DNA from: Polytrichum commune
Lineage: Eukaryota; Streptophyta; Polytrichopsida; Polytrichales; Polytrichaceae
NCBI GenBank assembly: GCA_950295325.1
Contig: OX485807.1
Location: 5,768,501 to 5,832,500 of the forward strand
Length of the DNA: 64,000 nt
Reading direction: 5' to 3'
Numbering within the stretch: the stretch's first letter is position 1; every line of letters begins with the position of its first letter. The notes beneath the pieces are model-generated. The model saw only the letters and a program-made list of their open reading frames with translations. It had not been told where the DNA came from and searched no databases. A program made the translations under genes and the position numbers. This document shows positions 48,012 through 58,170 of the stretch, one piece after another.

Positions 48012-51000
48012 TTAGTATCCCAAATGAACATGTCCCCATGCACGCATGCAACCATATTCTCATGCATTTGCTTACCCACCACATGCTTGTGTGCCCATGT
48101 CCATGCTCATAAGCCCCCCATGAAGAGTATTAAGAAGAGAGAAAAAAATGAAATTTATTTTATTTTTAATGAAATTGTCCTACTTTGTCCTATTACCCAT
48201 GTCATGTTGTCACCTTAGCTCCATGCCCACCACCTCCCCCTACTTTCCCCCGCCATGCCAAGTTTTGCACTTGTGATCGATCCTCCACCTTCCCACATTT
48301 GTTTCCTTTTTCTTTTGTCACATGTTTGTTTCGGGAAAGAATTTTTGGCATGTGGCCCCTTTTTCTTTGGGAAGCTACTTGGGCATGTGTCCATCCTTTG
48401 TCGACTTCCACCACCACAAGCTCCGTTGCATATGAAATAGCTTGGACATGTGTTGTCTCAACATGTTGCACGTGTGCATACGAATGAATATCTAGGACCA
48501 CCCCAAACCCCTAAGCTCATGCAACCATATGCCCCCATGTGTATCCATGCTTGTCATATGCATGTATGTCCATGTACGCCCCCCCCCCCCCCCCCCCCCC
48601 ACATACACACACACATTTTTCCATCTTCTTATGGGTCACCATTTTTATTTTTTATTTTTTATTTTAAAAGTGGGGGCGGGGTGTTGGTAGAGATGGATAC
48701 TTGAGATGTGGCCCTTTTAATTTTTGGAGATTTTTGGTAAGAACAATGGGGAACAACGTGCTGATGGCTACCACCACCATCACATTTTCCATTATGTTTA
48801 GATAGCTTGGACATGTGCCATCTTGACACATTACACTAGTGGTCCCCTAGGTGATGCCCGGCGTATTGCATCTGCACATGGTAACTAACAGTGGCATAAT
48901 TACTTCAACGTGGCTCCCCCCACCATTCTGAAATGTTGGACAACAATGAGGCATCAGCCAAATTTGGACGCTTTACACTTGTGCATATGAATGAAGGTAT
49001 GTGGATGTTATTCGGTTTGTTTCCATGTTCTCCAGCTTCTTCACACCAATAAGATTTAGACAACAAAACTTGTGTTGCATTAGCAAATCTACCATGAAAC
49101 ATCAACAATAATTGGATTGAGAATCAGACTCTCCTTGCTTTGGTTATGATTATCAGAAGTGAATGTTTGTTAATTTTCAACTACACCATTTACACCTACT
49201 CTTGAGATATTCCATTTGGAGATACGCATTACTATAATGTTTTACTAAGAACGTCACTCATGTCATGTCTTACCAAGTTCGTTATACTATGTTTTTTGAT
49301 GTAAATGCTACCTATATGGGTAAGAAATGATACTATTGGAAAAAAACAATTAACACATAAATCCAAATGGTAAACTACAATAATAGGTGTAAACATTGTT
49401 AATAGGTCCTCCCAATTGTGTTTCTTATTGAGTGTAAAGTAGTTAATTGAAATATATTGAAGACATGGTCCAACCTCTTTCCACCAACTTTCAAGTATAT
49501 TTGGATAAACCACTTGTCCCAAAAAATAAGGGATGTGAATTTGTGGGGACAAACAACAAACAACAACAACACAAGCAACAACATAATAACTACGACTTTG
49601 AATGTTTGTATTTCATGTTTGCCAACCACCATATTTGTGTAGTTTTGCGATCTAGTGTATGTCATATTGGTGGTTGGAACTGTCAAAATATCATGCATAA
49701 ATCCAAACATACTTAAATCCTAGTTTCTGAAACATTGTTGTGATTTGAAGATGCATTGGCCAATGGTTACCAAGACATTTGTGATACTCAAAGACTATTG
49801 TTCTCAAAAGACTGCTATTCTACAATTTCATGGCAAGATGAAAACCTACATCCCACTAATAAACTAACAAAATTGAATGAGATACATTGAGAGAAAACCT
49901 TGAGAGGATGGAGAATAAAAGTTGAATGAGTGATGTTTTAGAGTGAAAATAACAACCCTATTGTCTGACTAATGAATGATATCATGTAGCAACTTTTCGT
50001 CTTCAACAAATCACCTGAGAAGGAAGCTATTTAATGAGCGGTAAGTGGTGAGCAGTAACGCATGAGAAATGAACATACCGTATGAGCAATGAATCCAAAT
50101 TAAGTAAATGTGCACGGGTTTAAGGTTCATAATCTAAATTTGGTATAATCTAAATTTCATATTTTCATCTTAGTTAGCAAATTTTATGAAGGAAGCAAGA
50201 GTGAAGGGGGCCTATTACCATGAATCAATTTAATACTTTCGGCCAACTACTGCAAATTTATTATAACAATCCAAAATAATGCGCGTCATTCATTGGCATT
50301 CTTAAACATGCAGCTCAACACAACAATTGCACCACTCTACAACACCACTCACACTCTACAACACCTACAAGTTCAAATAGTTGCATAACCTTGTTGTCGG
50401 TGTATGTAGGTTAGTGAAAGACCTTGTCACTCTCATAGTCCATTTTGTACAAAAAAAAGATACACATGATAAAGATGTTTGCGGTTCATCCATTTCTTTC
50501 TTTCTTTTTGCGAAATATGGGCATTTGGAATGCGGCATGTCACCAATTGTGACACAATATGCAATATCCTCTTCGGAAACGATGTAATAATCATTCCAAA
50601 GCCCAAGCATAGAATGGCAGTAACTCCAATGACATAGTAACCATCCATGAGTCGTTTATCCTCCCTTTTATTTTTGTGGACCGTAGTAGGTGATATTGCA
50701 TTGCACCGCATTGACTTCCCAAATCCAAATCTAGGATGGATATCTAAATTTTGGGGGACACAAAAATGCGACCAAGGGATGGGGGGCTCACAATTGTTGA
50801 TGACCTTCGATGAGGGGACAATGCCTCTCTTTGCAATAGTTGCAATCCGGCACCAACATCTCCTTCTTTAATAGATTGGTTTTTATCTTCACTAGCCAAG
50901 TGCTTGGCAGAATAAACCAATCCAAGACATGCTTCTTTTTGCCTCCCATTTATACAACCCCTAATGTCGTTAGAGAAAATTTGAATTACACTTCACATTG

Positions 51001-51505
51001 TTGGTAGAACGAATTTATTTCTTAAGCCCATTATATTTTGGAACATGTGTACCACATTTCCCAATTCCAATTTGGGCATTGCACAAAGTCCATATAATGA
51101 ATTGCATTGCCCAAACATTGTTTGGCTGAGTTGGGTGACAATCTAGCAATCAACCATTTAGAAACAATATAATTAGTCTTCAACGTAGATGTAATATACG
51201 CCACCCCATAATCTGTAAAACTTAATGATCCCTTGTGACGACAACTGCTACTCCAATCGAAGAAACAACCCACAAGACTGGCTGGATGGGTGGACTATTT
51301 TAATATCTTCAAGTAGTGACATTCTATCTTCTATAATCATTTAATTATATCACATTCATATGTACATCACATTCATCCATGCACTGCATTCATCTATGTG
51401 AACCACCTAAGTTTATCATAAGTTCATTATTTCATCCAACCTAAAACAACCTAGCTTCATCTAAAATTCATCCATCGCTACAGCGAGAAGGGGAGGGGGT
51501 TGTTC
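48012..51505. other. no gene seen; 22-C run
   Basis: AT-rich, short-ORF sequence. A run of 22 C at 48579-48600 is followed by (CA)n-like text. Overlapping frames at 49232-49716 and 50365-50711 on both strands show no domain. Confidence 0.4.
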
Positions 51506-51509
51506 AAGG

Positions 51510-51690
51510 TACCTACCTTCCACGAAATTCCACATTGGCCAACCTTGGTTGAGTTGGCCGAGTAATGGAAGGGTTGAGGATTAAACCACCTTTCCAAAGA
51601 TTAGTACATGGATGGGTGACCTTTTGTCACCCTCCAAGCCAATACTCCAAACAAGATTATAGCGAGAACTTTAGCTCTAGCATTAGTCTT
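51510..51690 (+). repeat. SINE-like repeat with 5S rRNA-like segment
   Basis: GAGTTGGCCGAGTAATGG resembles an A box. Further on, TTAGTACATGGATGGGTGACC is close to the conserved 3' part of plant 5S rRNA (AGTACTAGGATGGGTGACC). The rest of 5S is missing, so this is not a 5S gene. A pol III-derived SINE or degraded 5S fragment is the likely reading. Confidence 0.35.
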
Positions 51691-52059
51691 TAACTGAATT
51701 TCTAACTTTGTCACTAACCACTAATTATATCTCTATCTTTGGTTATAGCAAGGCAATTAGTGAGAGAAAAGAGACAACTCAACTAAGCATTCTACCCACT
51801 AATTTTAAAGGGTTAACCTTAATCTTACCATCCCAAAACTAACATTGTAACTATAACCTAACACAATTCCAATTCCAAAGCTCACACTCTTTTTATGTGT
51901 TCATAGCTTGATAACACTATATTTGTTAAATTGAGACTTTTTGGGCATTTTGAGACATTCACAAAAATAAGAACAAGGATAAATGGAACACATATTGGAG
52001 AAAGTTGTAAGATGCGAACACTTTGAAGCGGGTGTTTAGAACAAGAACCCCATTAATAA

Positions 52060-52345
52060 CTCATATTTGGGATTGTTTAGGGCGGGCAATCCAAACCTTA
52101 GGCCAAGTTGAAGGGGAAATCTTAAAACATTCATATTATCGCACAAAAACTTGTATGAATATGGTTTAGGTAGGGCAATCCAAACCATAGATCATATTGA
52201 AGGGGAAATATGTGAACCAATATAATATAACATACAAAATATTCCAAACTCATATTTGTGATGGTTTAGGTAGGGCAATCCAAACCTTAGACCATATGGA
52301 AGGGGAAATCATGTGACACTTATATTATTGCAAAAAAAAACATAC
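52060..52345. repeat. three imperfect tandem units, 89-100 bp
   Basis: GGGCAATCCAAACC occurs at 52084, 52173 and 52273. Each is followed by a GAAGGGGAAAT block and an AT-rich spacer containing a long A-run. Confidence 0.75.
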
Positions 52346-52469
52346 AAAGTGTGGCATGTAAAATGCATAGCATGCTAACACCACACATCCATTGGATAGT
52401 GCGACCCAAAATGATGTTGCCTATGCCCCCAAAACCCTACGCCTACTATGGCCTATCTAGCCTCGGAGA

Positions 52470-53251
52470 CTACCTCTTTTTCTTTTGCTTCATTTTCTTT
52501 TGCTTTTTTTTTTCTTTTGCCTCTTTTTCTTTTGCTGCGGCTTCTTTTGCTCGCATTGCTTCAACATTCCTGAAAATCTCCGCCCCGTGACTATAGCCAT
52601 TCTTGGGGTGACCGCCATCAATGACACATTTTGGATTCCGTCGGCCACCCGAATTATACGACGAAGAATTCGAATACGATGAAGTGGACTGTCTTGCATT
52701 TATGGTCATGGAGTAGAAACGCTCCAACTGGACGGACGCACTAGCCCGCATAGGTCTACGGGTGGGAGCAACCTGCAACGCGTCAATGCAAGACCACATG
52801 TGTTAGTTTAGGGAGGAAGACCCAAACGTGTCACACGTTCATTTTTTTAGAGCAAAATGATTGTAATGCGCGGTTAACCATGTGTGGGGGGGTTCACCTT
52901 GTCACCGGGGCCATTCGCGTCGGAGTTGGCGAGGAGGGGCAAGGCGTCCCGCAAAGGAATAGGAAGGGTTCCACTCTTCGTAGGCCGAGCGTCCATCCGC
53001 AGCCGCCGTTGAGGTGTAATACTGCCGCCGGGCCGAGAGGGGGACGTCCGGACGCATTTGCGATTTATGCCCTTGAGCGGCGACGGGGACGGAGAATGCC
53101 GGAAGATTTGCTTGGGTGGGGGGCTATCGACGACGCCGGCGTCAAGAGGCTCCTTGGAGTAGTCGATGGTGGACACGGCATCGTAGACGGTCTCGTAGAA
53201 GAAGCTCCCCAAGTTTGATTCGCTGACGATCTCAATCGAGGGCTCCAAACG
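52470..53251 (-). CDS. two-exon 3' end of an unrecognised gene, Lys/Glu-rich tail
   Basis: Exon A, 53251-52898, is preceded by a good acceptor (TTTTTTGCGCCAG) and ends at a donor (AAG then GTGAAC). The 125-nt intron ends in GCGTTGCAG, and exon B runs 52772-52470 to a stop; both junctions are phase 0. The product starts RLEPSIEIVSESNLG, continues FFYETVYDAVSTIDYSKEPL, then a basic Ser/Pro-rich segment. Exon B has Ser/Tyr/Asn-rich text, KCVIDGGHPKNGYSHGAE, and a highly charged KEKEAKEKKKQKKMKQKKK tail. No upstream exon is evident. It lies 120 bp after the phosphatase-like gene ends, on the same strand; splicing from that gene is not supported because its stop intervenes. A direct read-through start at 53335 is possible. 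Family unknown. Confidence 0.5.
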
Positions 53252-53370
53252 CTGGCGCAAAAAAGGAAACAAAACAAAACCCAAGGGGAGGGGGGGAGGG
53301 GGGAGCATGTGAAAATCGATATACAATTGAGGCATAATATATCACACACAATGGCACACCATGTAGTATC

Positions 53371-54183
53371 TCAAATGAGTTTATTATATTTTGCGTGAGC
53401 GTACAACTCTCTGTACATATAGTCCTTCGGATCCATGTATCTTTCGCCTATCGGATTACAACTAAGGAACCGGGGCACGGGTAGTCCGCTCTCCACGAGC
53501 GTTTGAATGTACTTAAGTAGATCTAACAAAAAGCGGTCTCGGACCTTCTCGACCGTCCACGTGGGGCAAACTATGAAGTTGGAGGTCGGGTTCAAAATGT
53601 TTTTGGAAGCGCTGTCGTCCACCATCAACGTGTTGTCACGGGTGGGGCGAACGTCGTAGGGACAGCCAACCATGGTCGGACGCTGGTCCCATACGACTGG
53701 CTTCAAGACCTTAAGAAATTGGTTTATGGCGGGGTTGTTGGGCTTCTTCACAACCCTGCCCTTGGGGGTGTATAATGTTTTACAAGAATCTTGTCCTAGG
53801 ACCAAGCACGGGGGTTGGAGTCCCTTGAAGATGAACTCCACGGCGGCCTGGGTATTCTCGGACTTCATGGAGCTCCAAATGATCACCCACCATTTGGATA
53901 GGGCGACCTGTAGGAAGCGCCGAAGCCACGGGCGGAGGTACACTAGCTTGCTTTTGATGTACGCGGGGGGTCCATCGTAGTTGGCGTCCTCGGGCTTGCA
54001 GAAAGGTACCGTGGGGACCCTCGGACAATGCACGCACTGGACAAGGACCCCGTTGAGGTCTAGCACCAGGAACCGGGTCTTGGGAGGCGAAGGTGGCGAG
54101 GGCAAAATCGGGGGGACCACCGCGCTGTCCTCCACACTCCTCGGAGAGGATCGGTGGGGAGCCGCGACGCTATGCTCCGAACC
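53371..54183 (-). CDS. FCP1/NIF-type phosphatase-like domain (exon 3 of fusion model)
   Basis: A continuous 270-codon frame preceded by a strong acceptor (CTCGCTCGTCGCCGCAG) ending at 54184. It begins GSEHSVAAPHRS and has FLVLDLNGVL at residues 38-47, IIWSSMKSEN around 101-110 and NTLMVDDSASKNILNP at 184-199. These are the ordered signatures of FCP1-homology (NLI-interacting-factor) HAD phosphatases. The catalytic DxDx(T/V) reads DLNGV, with Asn at the second Asp. A plant subfamily with DLNGLL carries the same change, so activity is doubtful but the variant is not random decay. The C-terminus (CNPIGERYMDPKDYMYRELY) also fits that subfamily, and the stop at 53371 looks natural. No ATG starts the domain; it needs the upstream exon. 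GC-richer than its surroundings. Confidence 0.75.
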   Translation of the reverse strand, partial: GSEHSVAAPHRSSPRSVEDSAVVPPILPSPPSPPKTRFLVLDLNGVLVQCVHCPRVPTVPFCKPEDANYDGPPAYIKSKLVYLRPWLRRFLQVALSKWWVIIWSSMKSENTQAAVEFIFKGLQPPCLVLGQDSCKTLYTPKGRVVKKPNNPAINQFLKVLKPVVWDQRPTMVGCPYDVRPTRDNTLMVDDSASKNILNPTSNFIVCPTWTVEKVRDRFLLDLLKYIQTLVESGLPVPRFLSCNPIGERYMDPKDYMYRELYAHAKYNKLI

Positions 54184-54685
54184 CTGCGGCGACGAGCGAG
54201 AGAAGGCGGCGAGGACTATGTTATGCTATGTCCATCTCAAGCAGAACGGAAATTTTGTGCAAACACAAGAAGAATTGGACCATTGGTGGCAACAAAAACA
54301 TACAAGGGGAACAACATACATTGGGACATGGATGCAAACATATGGGCGCCAAAAATAATAATTTTATTTTTACAAATCTCTATGTACAATTTGATGGGGG
54401 GGGGGGGGGGACCGCAGTGAACGAGGGCATTCACACTATCCTAATTCTACATCCACAAAATTGGTTGCGCGCCGCCAAGGTCGAACGTAGTCGAATGCAG
54501 ACGAGACGAAGGGGATCGCGGGGGGGGGGGCACGTTGGAGGGAGGGGGAGCAAGTGTAGGGCAGGGGGGGGGGGGGCAGGGGGTGTGCATTTCCTCCTAG
54601 CAAGGGGGACACGACCACGCCAACAAGACAGTGACCCAGGAAGTTTGGGTCGGTCGACCCAAACTGGGAGGGCTCAGTGTATTAC
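54184..54685 (-). other. intron 2 of fusion model, with long G/C homopolymer tracts
   Basis: Donor GAG then GTAATA at 54686/54685 and acceptor GCCGCAG at 54184; both ends are phase 0. It contains G runs of up to 15 on the plus strand (54396-54410, about 54521-54530 and 54566-54580), read as C-runs in the transcript. One TTTGGGTCG palindrome lies at 54643-54664. Confidence 0.6.
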
Positions 54686-56297
54686 CTCGCCCTGGTCATG
54701 TCTCGACGATGTGGAAGCCTCCACCGTCCCCGCTGCCCTGCCTCTCTCGCCACCGCCTTCTCCGACGACGTCAGGAACCTTCTCCTGCAAACGATCGGCA
54801 TCAGGCCCTTGTCCTAAACCAATCTCCGCATGTGCATCATGCATGGGTTCATCGATTTGGTTAGGAGTAGAGGTATCACCAGGCCCTTGCAGGCCTTCAA
54901 CATCTAGCATGGCCGTGTCTAGTTGACACCCATGTTGGTCAAGGGAGGACTGCGCTGCAACGGGGTTTGGGTCGCCCGACCCAAACTGTCCCGCATCTGG
55001 AGAGGGCCCTTCGGACACTACAGTGGATGGTGGGTTTGGGTCGGTCGACCCAAACATCCTGGGGTCGTCCGATTGGTGGGGGGGCGCCATGACTATGGGG
55101 GGCTGAAGTGGTGGAGGGCCCAAAGGGGAGGAGGCTCCAGAGACGCGCCAGATGTTGGGGTCATCCACTTGCTGGACCGGCACGTACGGAACTTGGTGGG
55201 GCCGAATCAAGTGGTGGAAGCTGAAAGACGATTGCGGCAAAGGCTACTGAGGGATGCTCTGCGCAGGGAAGCCGGGGGGTAAGTGCGGGAAGGAGCTGGA
55301 GGAAGCCACCACCAAACCTTGCGCCCACATTCCTTGTATCACTTGTGATATCAAGTCGGCGTGGGACGGAGGTTGGGCCATCGCCCTTTGACGCTCCTGC
55401 TCCAACAAGAGAGCCCTCAGCTCTGCGACCTCGTTCCGCATTGAGGGTTCTTCCACGGCAGCCTTCTACAGGCGGACTCGCTGCTCCTCGTCCCTCCTCA
55501 TCTTCTCGTTCGCCTCCTCCACAGTCAGGACCTCGGGCTTCACCCTAACCATGCTAGCGAACGCTGTTGGGGACGGGGATCCGATCTTAGCCGTTTGGCG
55601 AGCTCAATGTCATCGTTGTCCTCGCTGCTTATGGCAATGGTCTCCTCCACGGAGTAGTCGCCATACAGCTTCTTCCCCTTTAACTTCCTCCTCTCCCTGA
55701 ACGTGGCGGTGGCGTCCCTGGAGTACATGTCCCGTGCATCGTCCACCGTCAGGACGGGCACGAGCTTACTCTGCGGGGTTGCCGCCCACATTGCCTTCTT
55801 CCGTTGAGAGGCTTCGGATTCTTGCGTGAAGCCCGTTGCCCCTTCCTCCACGTCGCCTTCCTTCTCCGCCTCCTCGTGCTCCTCTTCTTCCTCCTCCTCC
55901 TCGACCTCGCCACCTTCTGTACGGGACGGATTGCCCGGATGCAACCCGACCAGAGGTTCGGGTACTTAGGTTGTGGCCCTCATGGCCATTTCTTCCGGGT
56001 TGATCCGCCTCGCCCTATCAAGAGGGTTTTCGCCCCCCTGAACAACCTCGTCGACGTAGCTACCCGGGATCCAATCGAGGATGTCCATCTTCTTCGCCAG
56101 CGATCTCTGCGTCCTGTAAAATGGCAGATCGCCATCCTCTATGTAGGAGTATATACTCAGCCCCGACATCTACACAATCCAAGTTATATAGACATTAGAA
56201 TTATGCGAGGGACATAAACAAGACCAAAAACAATATCTAGTTTGGGTCGATCGATCCAAATCAACAAAGACCCTAGTTTGGGTCGATCGACCCAAAC
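54643..56297. repeat. dispersed 22-bp palindrome, TTTGGGTCGATCGACCCAAA core, five copies
   Basis: Copies at 54643-54664, 54965-54986, 55034-55055, 56240-56261 and 56276-56297. The last is a perfect 22-bp palindrome; the others differ by one to four bases. The second and third lie in the linker coding exon, where they encode FGSGDPN and FGSTDPN. The first is in intron 2, and the last two are in intron 1, 14 bp apart. I saw none elsewhere in the window. Confidence 0.85.
54686..56169 (-). pseudogene. linker exon of fusion model, three nonsense codons and one frameshift
   Basis: It starts after a TTGTGTAG acceptor with MSGLSIYSYIEDGDLPFYRT, which completes the methyltransferase-like fold of the previous exon. 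Then come an acidic run (55.87-55.93 kb, mostly Glu), KLKGKKLYGDYSVEETIAIS, a coiled-coil-like stretch (EVAELRALLLEQERQRAMAQ) and a Pro-rich region with FGSTDPN and FGSGDPN. In-frame stops are TAA 55966-55968, TAG 55466-55468 and TAG 55244-55246. One frame slip lies near 55545-55560. All three stops are explained by C-to-T at a Gln codon, the pattern left by deamination of methylated C. The length (1484 nt) is one short of a multiple of three, matching a single frameshift. It ends at a good donor. I regard this copy as inactivated. Confidence 0.6.
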
Positions 56298-56325
56298 TGC
56301 GCACGAGCTATAGAAAATCACTTAC
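56170..56325 (-). other. intron 1 of fusion model
   Basis: Donor ATG then GTAAGTG (56325) and acceptor TTGTGTAG (56170), 156 nt, phase 0 on both sides. It carries two TTTGGGTCG palindromes. Joining across it turns two partial motifs into one continuous methyltransferase-type signature, which supports the intron. Confidence 0.7.
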
Positions 56326-57429
56326 CATGGCAGCATAGATAGGTTTCGAGCCTCCGAAGACGTTGAAGATGCAGTCCCCTCTCCTCGTCAGCGTCCTCAT
56401 CATTCTGACGTAAAATTCCATACGCAGCTCATCTGCGGGATAGTTCGCGTATTTAGCCTCGTCGTAGAGGCACTTGTTGGCACCCAACCCTTTTGGAACT
56501 TGGAAGAGTTTGTCCATCTGGGATATAGGGTGGTTTGGCACCTTCAGCAACTCCGCTTTGTACACGAAGTACAAACACAAGACGTTGACGAACTTGGTCT
56601 TCTTGTCCCTCAACGTCATGTAAGCCCCCTCCGCTGGTGCGGCGATGTAGTGAGACTTGGAGACTGCATACTCCGGCTGCAGTTTCCGGACAAGCTCGTA
56701 CACCTGCTCCGCCCTCCTATCCTCGACTATCCAAAGCCAGATATCTACCTCCCTGAACTTAGGGCTTGCATAATCGACGAACTTAGATAGGAAGGGGTCG
56801 TAGAAGAGGGTGCTCATCGTGCCCTCAAATGAGCTTCCAGGAATATTCCTGAAATCAATCATTCCAAAAGGAAAGCGGTCCCTTGCTTTCGTCCTTATCG
56901 CCATTCTGGCGTCTTGACCTGGCCAACCCTGAATTTTCAAAGGGTCGACGGTGACAAGGTTGAAGTACGCTTCCCCTTCAAACTGGACAATCTTCTTCTC
57001 CTTGATGAAGTTCGAGAACGCACGCGCTGTGTGATCCGGAAGCGCCCGGTTCTTCCCACCCTTCACCATCTTGGCCCGCAAGAAGTCGTCCCCCGCTTCC
57101 CTTATTAGAGCCGCCATGGAGGCACTGGTGAACTTATATTCAGCTTTGAATGATCTCCAGTTAGCCTCATGAACCTCGCCGTCGACGACAATATTCCTCT
57201 CTGGCACCAATTTATGCAGCTCCTGCACGATAGTCGTCTTTTTTTTCCTGTTGTCCGTCCATTCCTTCATGGTGTAGCATGAAGGAACGAATGATTTTGG
57301 TTTTTGGAAGACAATCTTCGGGTGCACCCAGCACCTCTTCGCCGTGGGTGCCACGTGCAGGATGTGCGATGCTGCTTTCTCCACCTTCGTCTCTGACAAC
57401 CCTTGAAGAGTTCTAAAAAACTCTCTCAT
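56326..57429 (-). CDS. N4/N6 DNA-methyltransferase-like domain, degenerate (exon 1 of fusion model)
   Basis: Start chosen at the ATG at 57429 (MREFFRTLQGLSETKV); sequence further upstream belongs to an inserted CACTA-like element. The frame is open for 368 codons to a perfect GTAAGT donor. Residues 338-363 read EFYVRMMRTLTRRGDCIFNV then FGGSKP, and the next exon continues IYSYIEDGDLPFYRTQRSLA. This follows the end of beta-order amino-methyltransferases (LT.pGD.vlD.F.GSG...AA...IE.d..y....R). The expected N-terminal catalytic strand may be FGMIDFRN (188-195), but no (D/N/S)PP(Y/W) motif survives, and FGGSKP replaces FxGSGT. VDIWLWIVED (228-237) fits the next core strand. It is probably catalytically inactive, or a non-methylating relative. 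The identification rests on motif order, not alignment. The 5' end may be truncated. Confidence 0.5.
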
Positions 57430-57435
57430 GAGAGG

Positions 57436-57604
57436 CACTAGTAGAAAACATGGTAAAAAAGAACCGCAGTCGTTTTCCCATTGCGGTTCTTTTGACCACT
57501 GTTTTGAAGGGGTTTTTTTTTTTTTACTAAATTCTAATTTTGAGTCATTGTCATTCAAGGTTCCAACTGCTTTGCATTCATTGATGATTTTCCCTCCAGT
57601 AGTG
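57436..57604. mobile_element. CACTA-like MITE at the 5' edge of the fusion gene
   Basis: It starts CACTAGTAGAAAAC and ends TTTTCCCTCCAGTAGTG, the classic CACTA...TAGTG termini with matching subterminal text. It contains a 10-bp perfect stem (AAGAACCGCA 57459-57468 with TGCGGTTCTT 57482-57491). No 3-bp duplication is visible (AGG against TAA). It ends 6 bp before the ATG of exon 1, so it may have cut off the original 5' end or promoter. Confidence 0.7.
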
Positions 57605-58065
57605 TAAGCACTTGCGTGCAATTAATTGTCCTCCAAAATTAGGACTGTATACTTACGGCACTATTCATGGTATACATTGCCCGGGAATTCCAATTTGTAT
57701 CTGTAATTTGCATTGCCAAATCATTCACTTGTTGATTGGGCACACCTACCTTGTAGTATGCATGTACTATCTGCTGCAATTACATAACATTATCGTCACA
57801 TAACTTGTATGCATCTTGCACAATTGTGTCTTCTGTAATTCTTTATAGTTGGCTGGCCAATGCCATGCCATGTGTTCATGCCTAGCTCTGATCATGAATG
57901 CACCTACTCATAATTGGCGCATCTGGAATTAATTGCAAGATGCGCCTGAACTGGCATCCACATTGCAATTCACAGTCGACTGTCAGACATGTTCAGCCAT
58001 AACCCAACTGCACTAACGCCCAAATTCATGTGACTTGCGGAATTCAGTGTTTGTGACGTCCAACT
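57605..58065. other. no gene seen
   Basis: Mixed sequence upstream of the fusion gene; no promoter element I can support. Confidence 0.4.
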
Positions 58066-58170
58066 GTCACTCAAAATCCATTGGCACTCAAAATCCATTG
58101 CCACTCAAATTTCACTGTCACTCAAATTCGATTGTCACTCAAAATCGACTGTCACTCGATTTCAACTACC
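58066..58170. repeat. minisatellite, 17-bp unit GTCACTCAAAATCSAYT
   Basis: Six consecutive 17-bp units with small changes (GTCACTCAAAATCCATT, GTCACTCAAATTCGATT, GTCACTCAAAATCGACT and others), fading at both ends. Confidence 0.85.

Noticed and set aside
51510-51690. considered as a 5S rRNA gene
   Set aside because: Only about 20 bases match; the rest of the gene and its terminator are missing.
53252-53370. possible intron joining the phosphatase exon to the downstream two-exon gene
   Set aside because: The only nearby donor (TG then GTGTGC, about 53357) lies after an in-frame TGA and has the wrong phase for the 53251 acceptor.
54093-54926. 277-codon plus-strand frame
   Set aside because: It lies antisense to the phosphatase exon and the G-rich intron; its text is low-complexity Gly/Arg from G-runs.
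57430-57621. upstream extension of the methyltransferase-like frame
   Set aside because: It runs through a CACTA-like insertion and begins without an ATG, so the ATG at 57429 was preferred.
58066-58170. regular 17-bp repeats considered as a CRISPR array
   Set aside because: Units are directly adjacent without unique spacers; this is a minisatellite in plant DNA.
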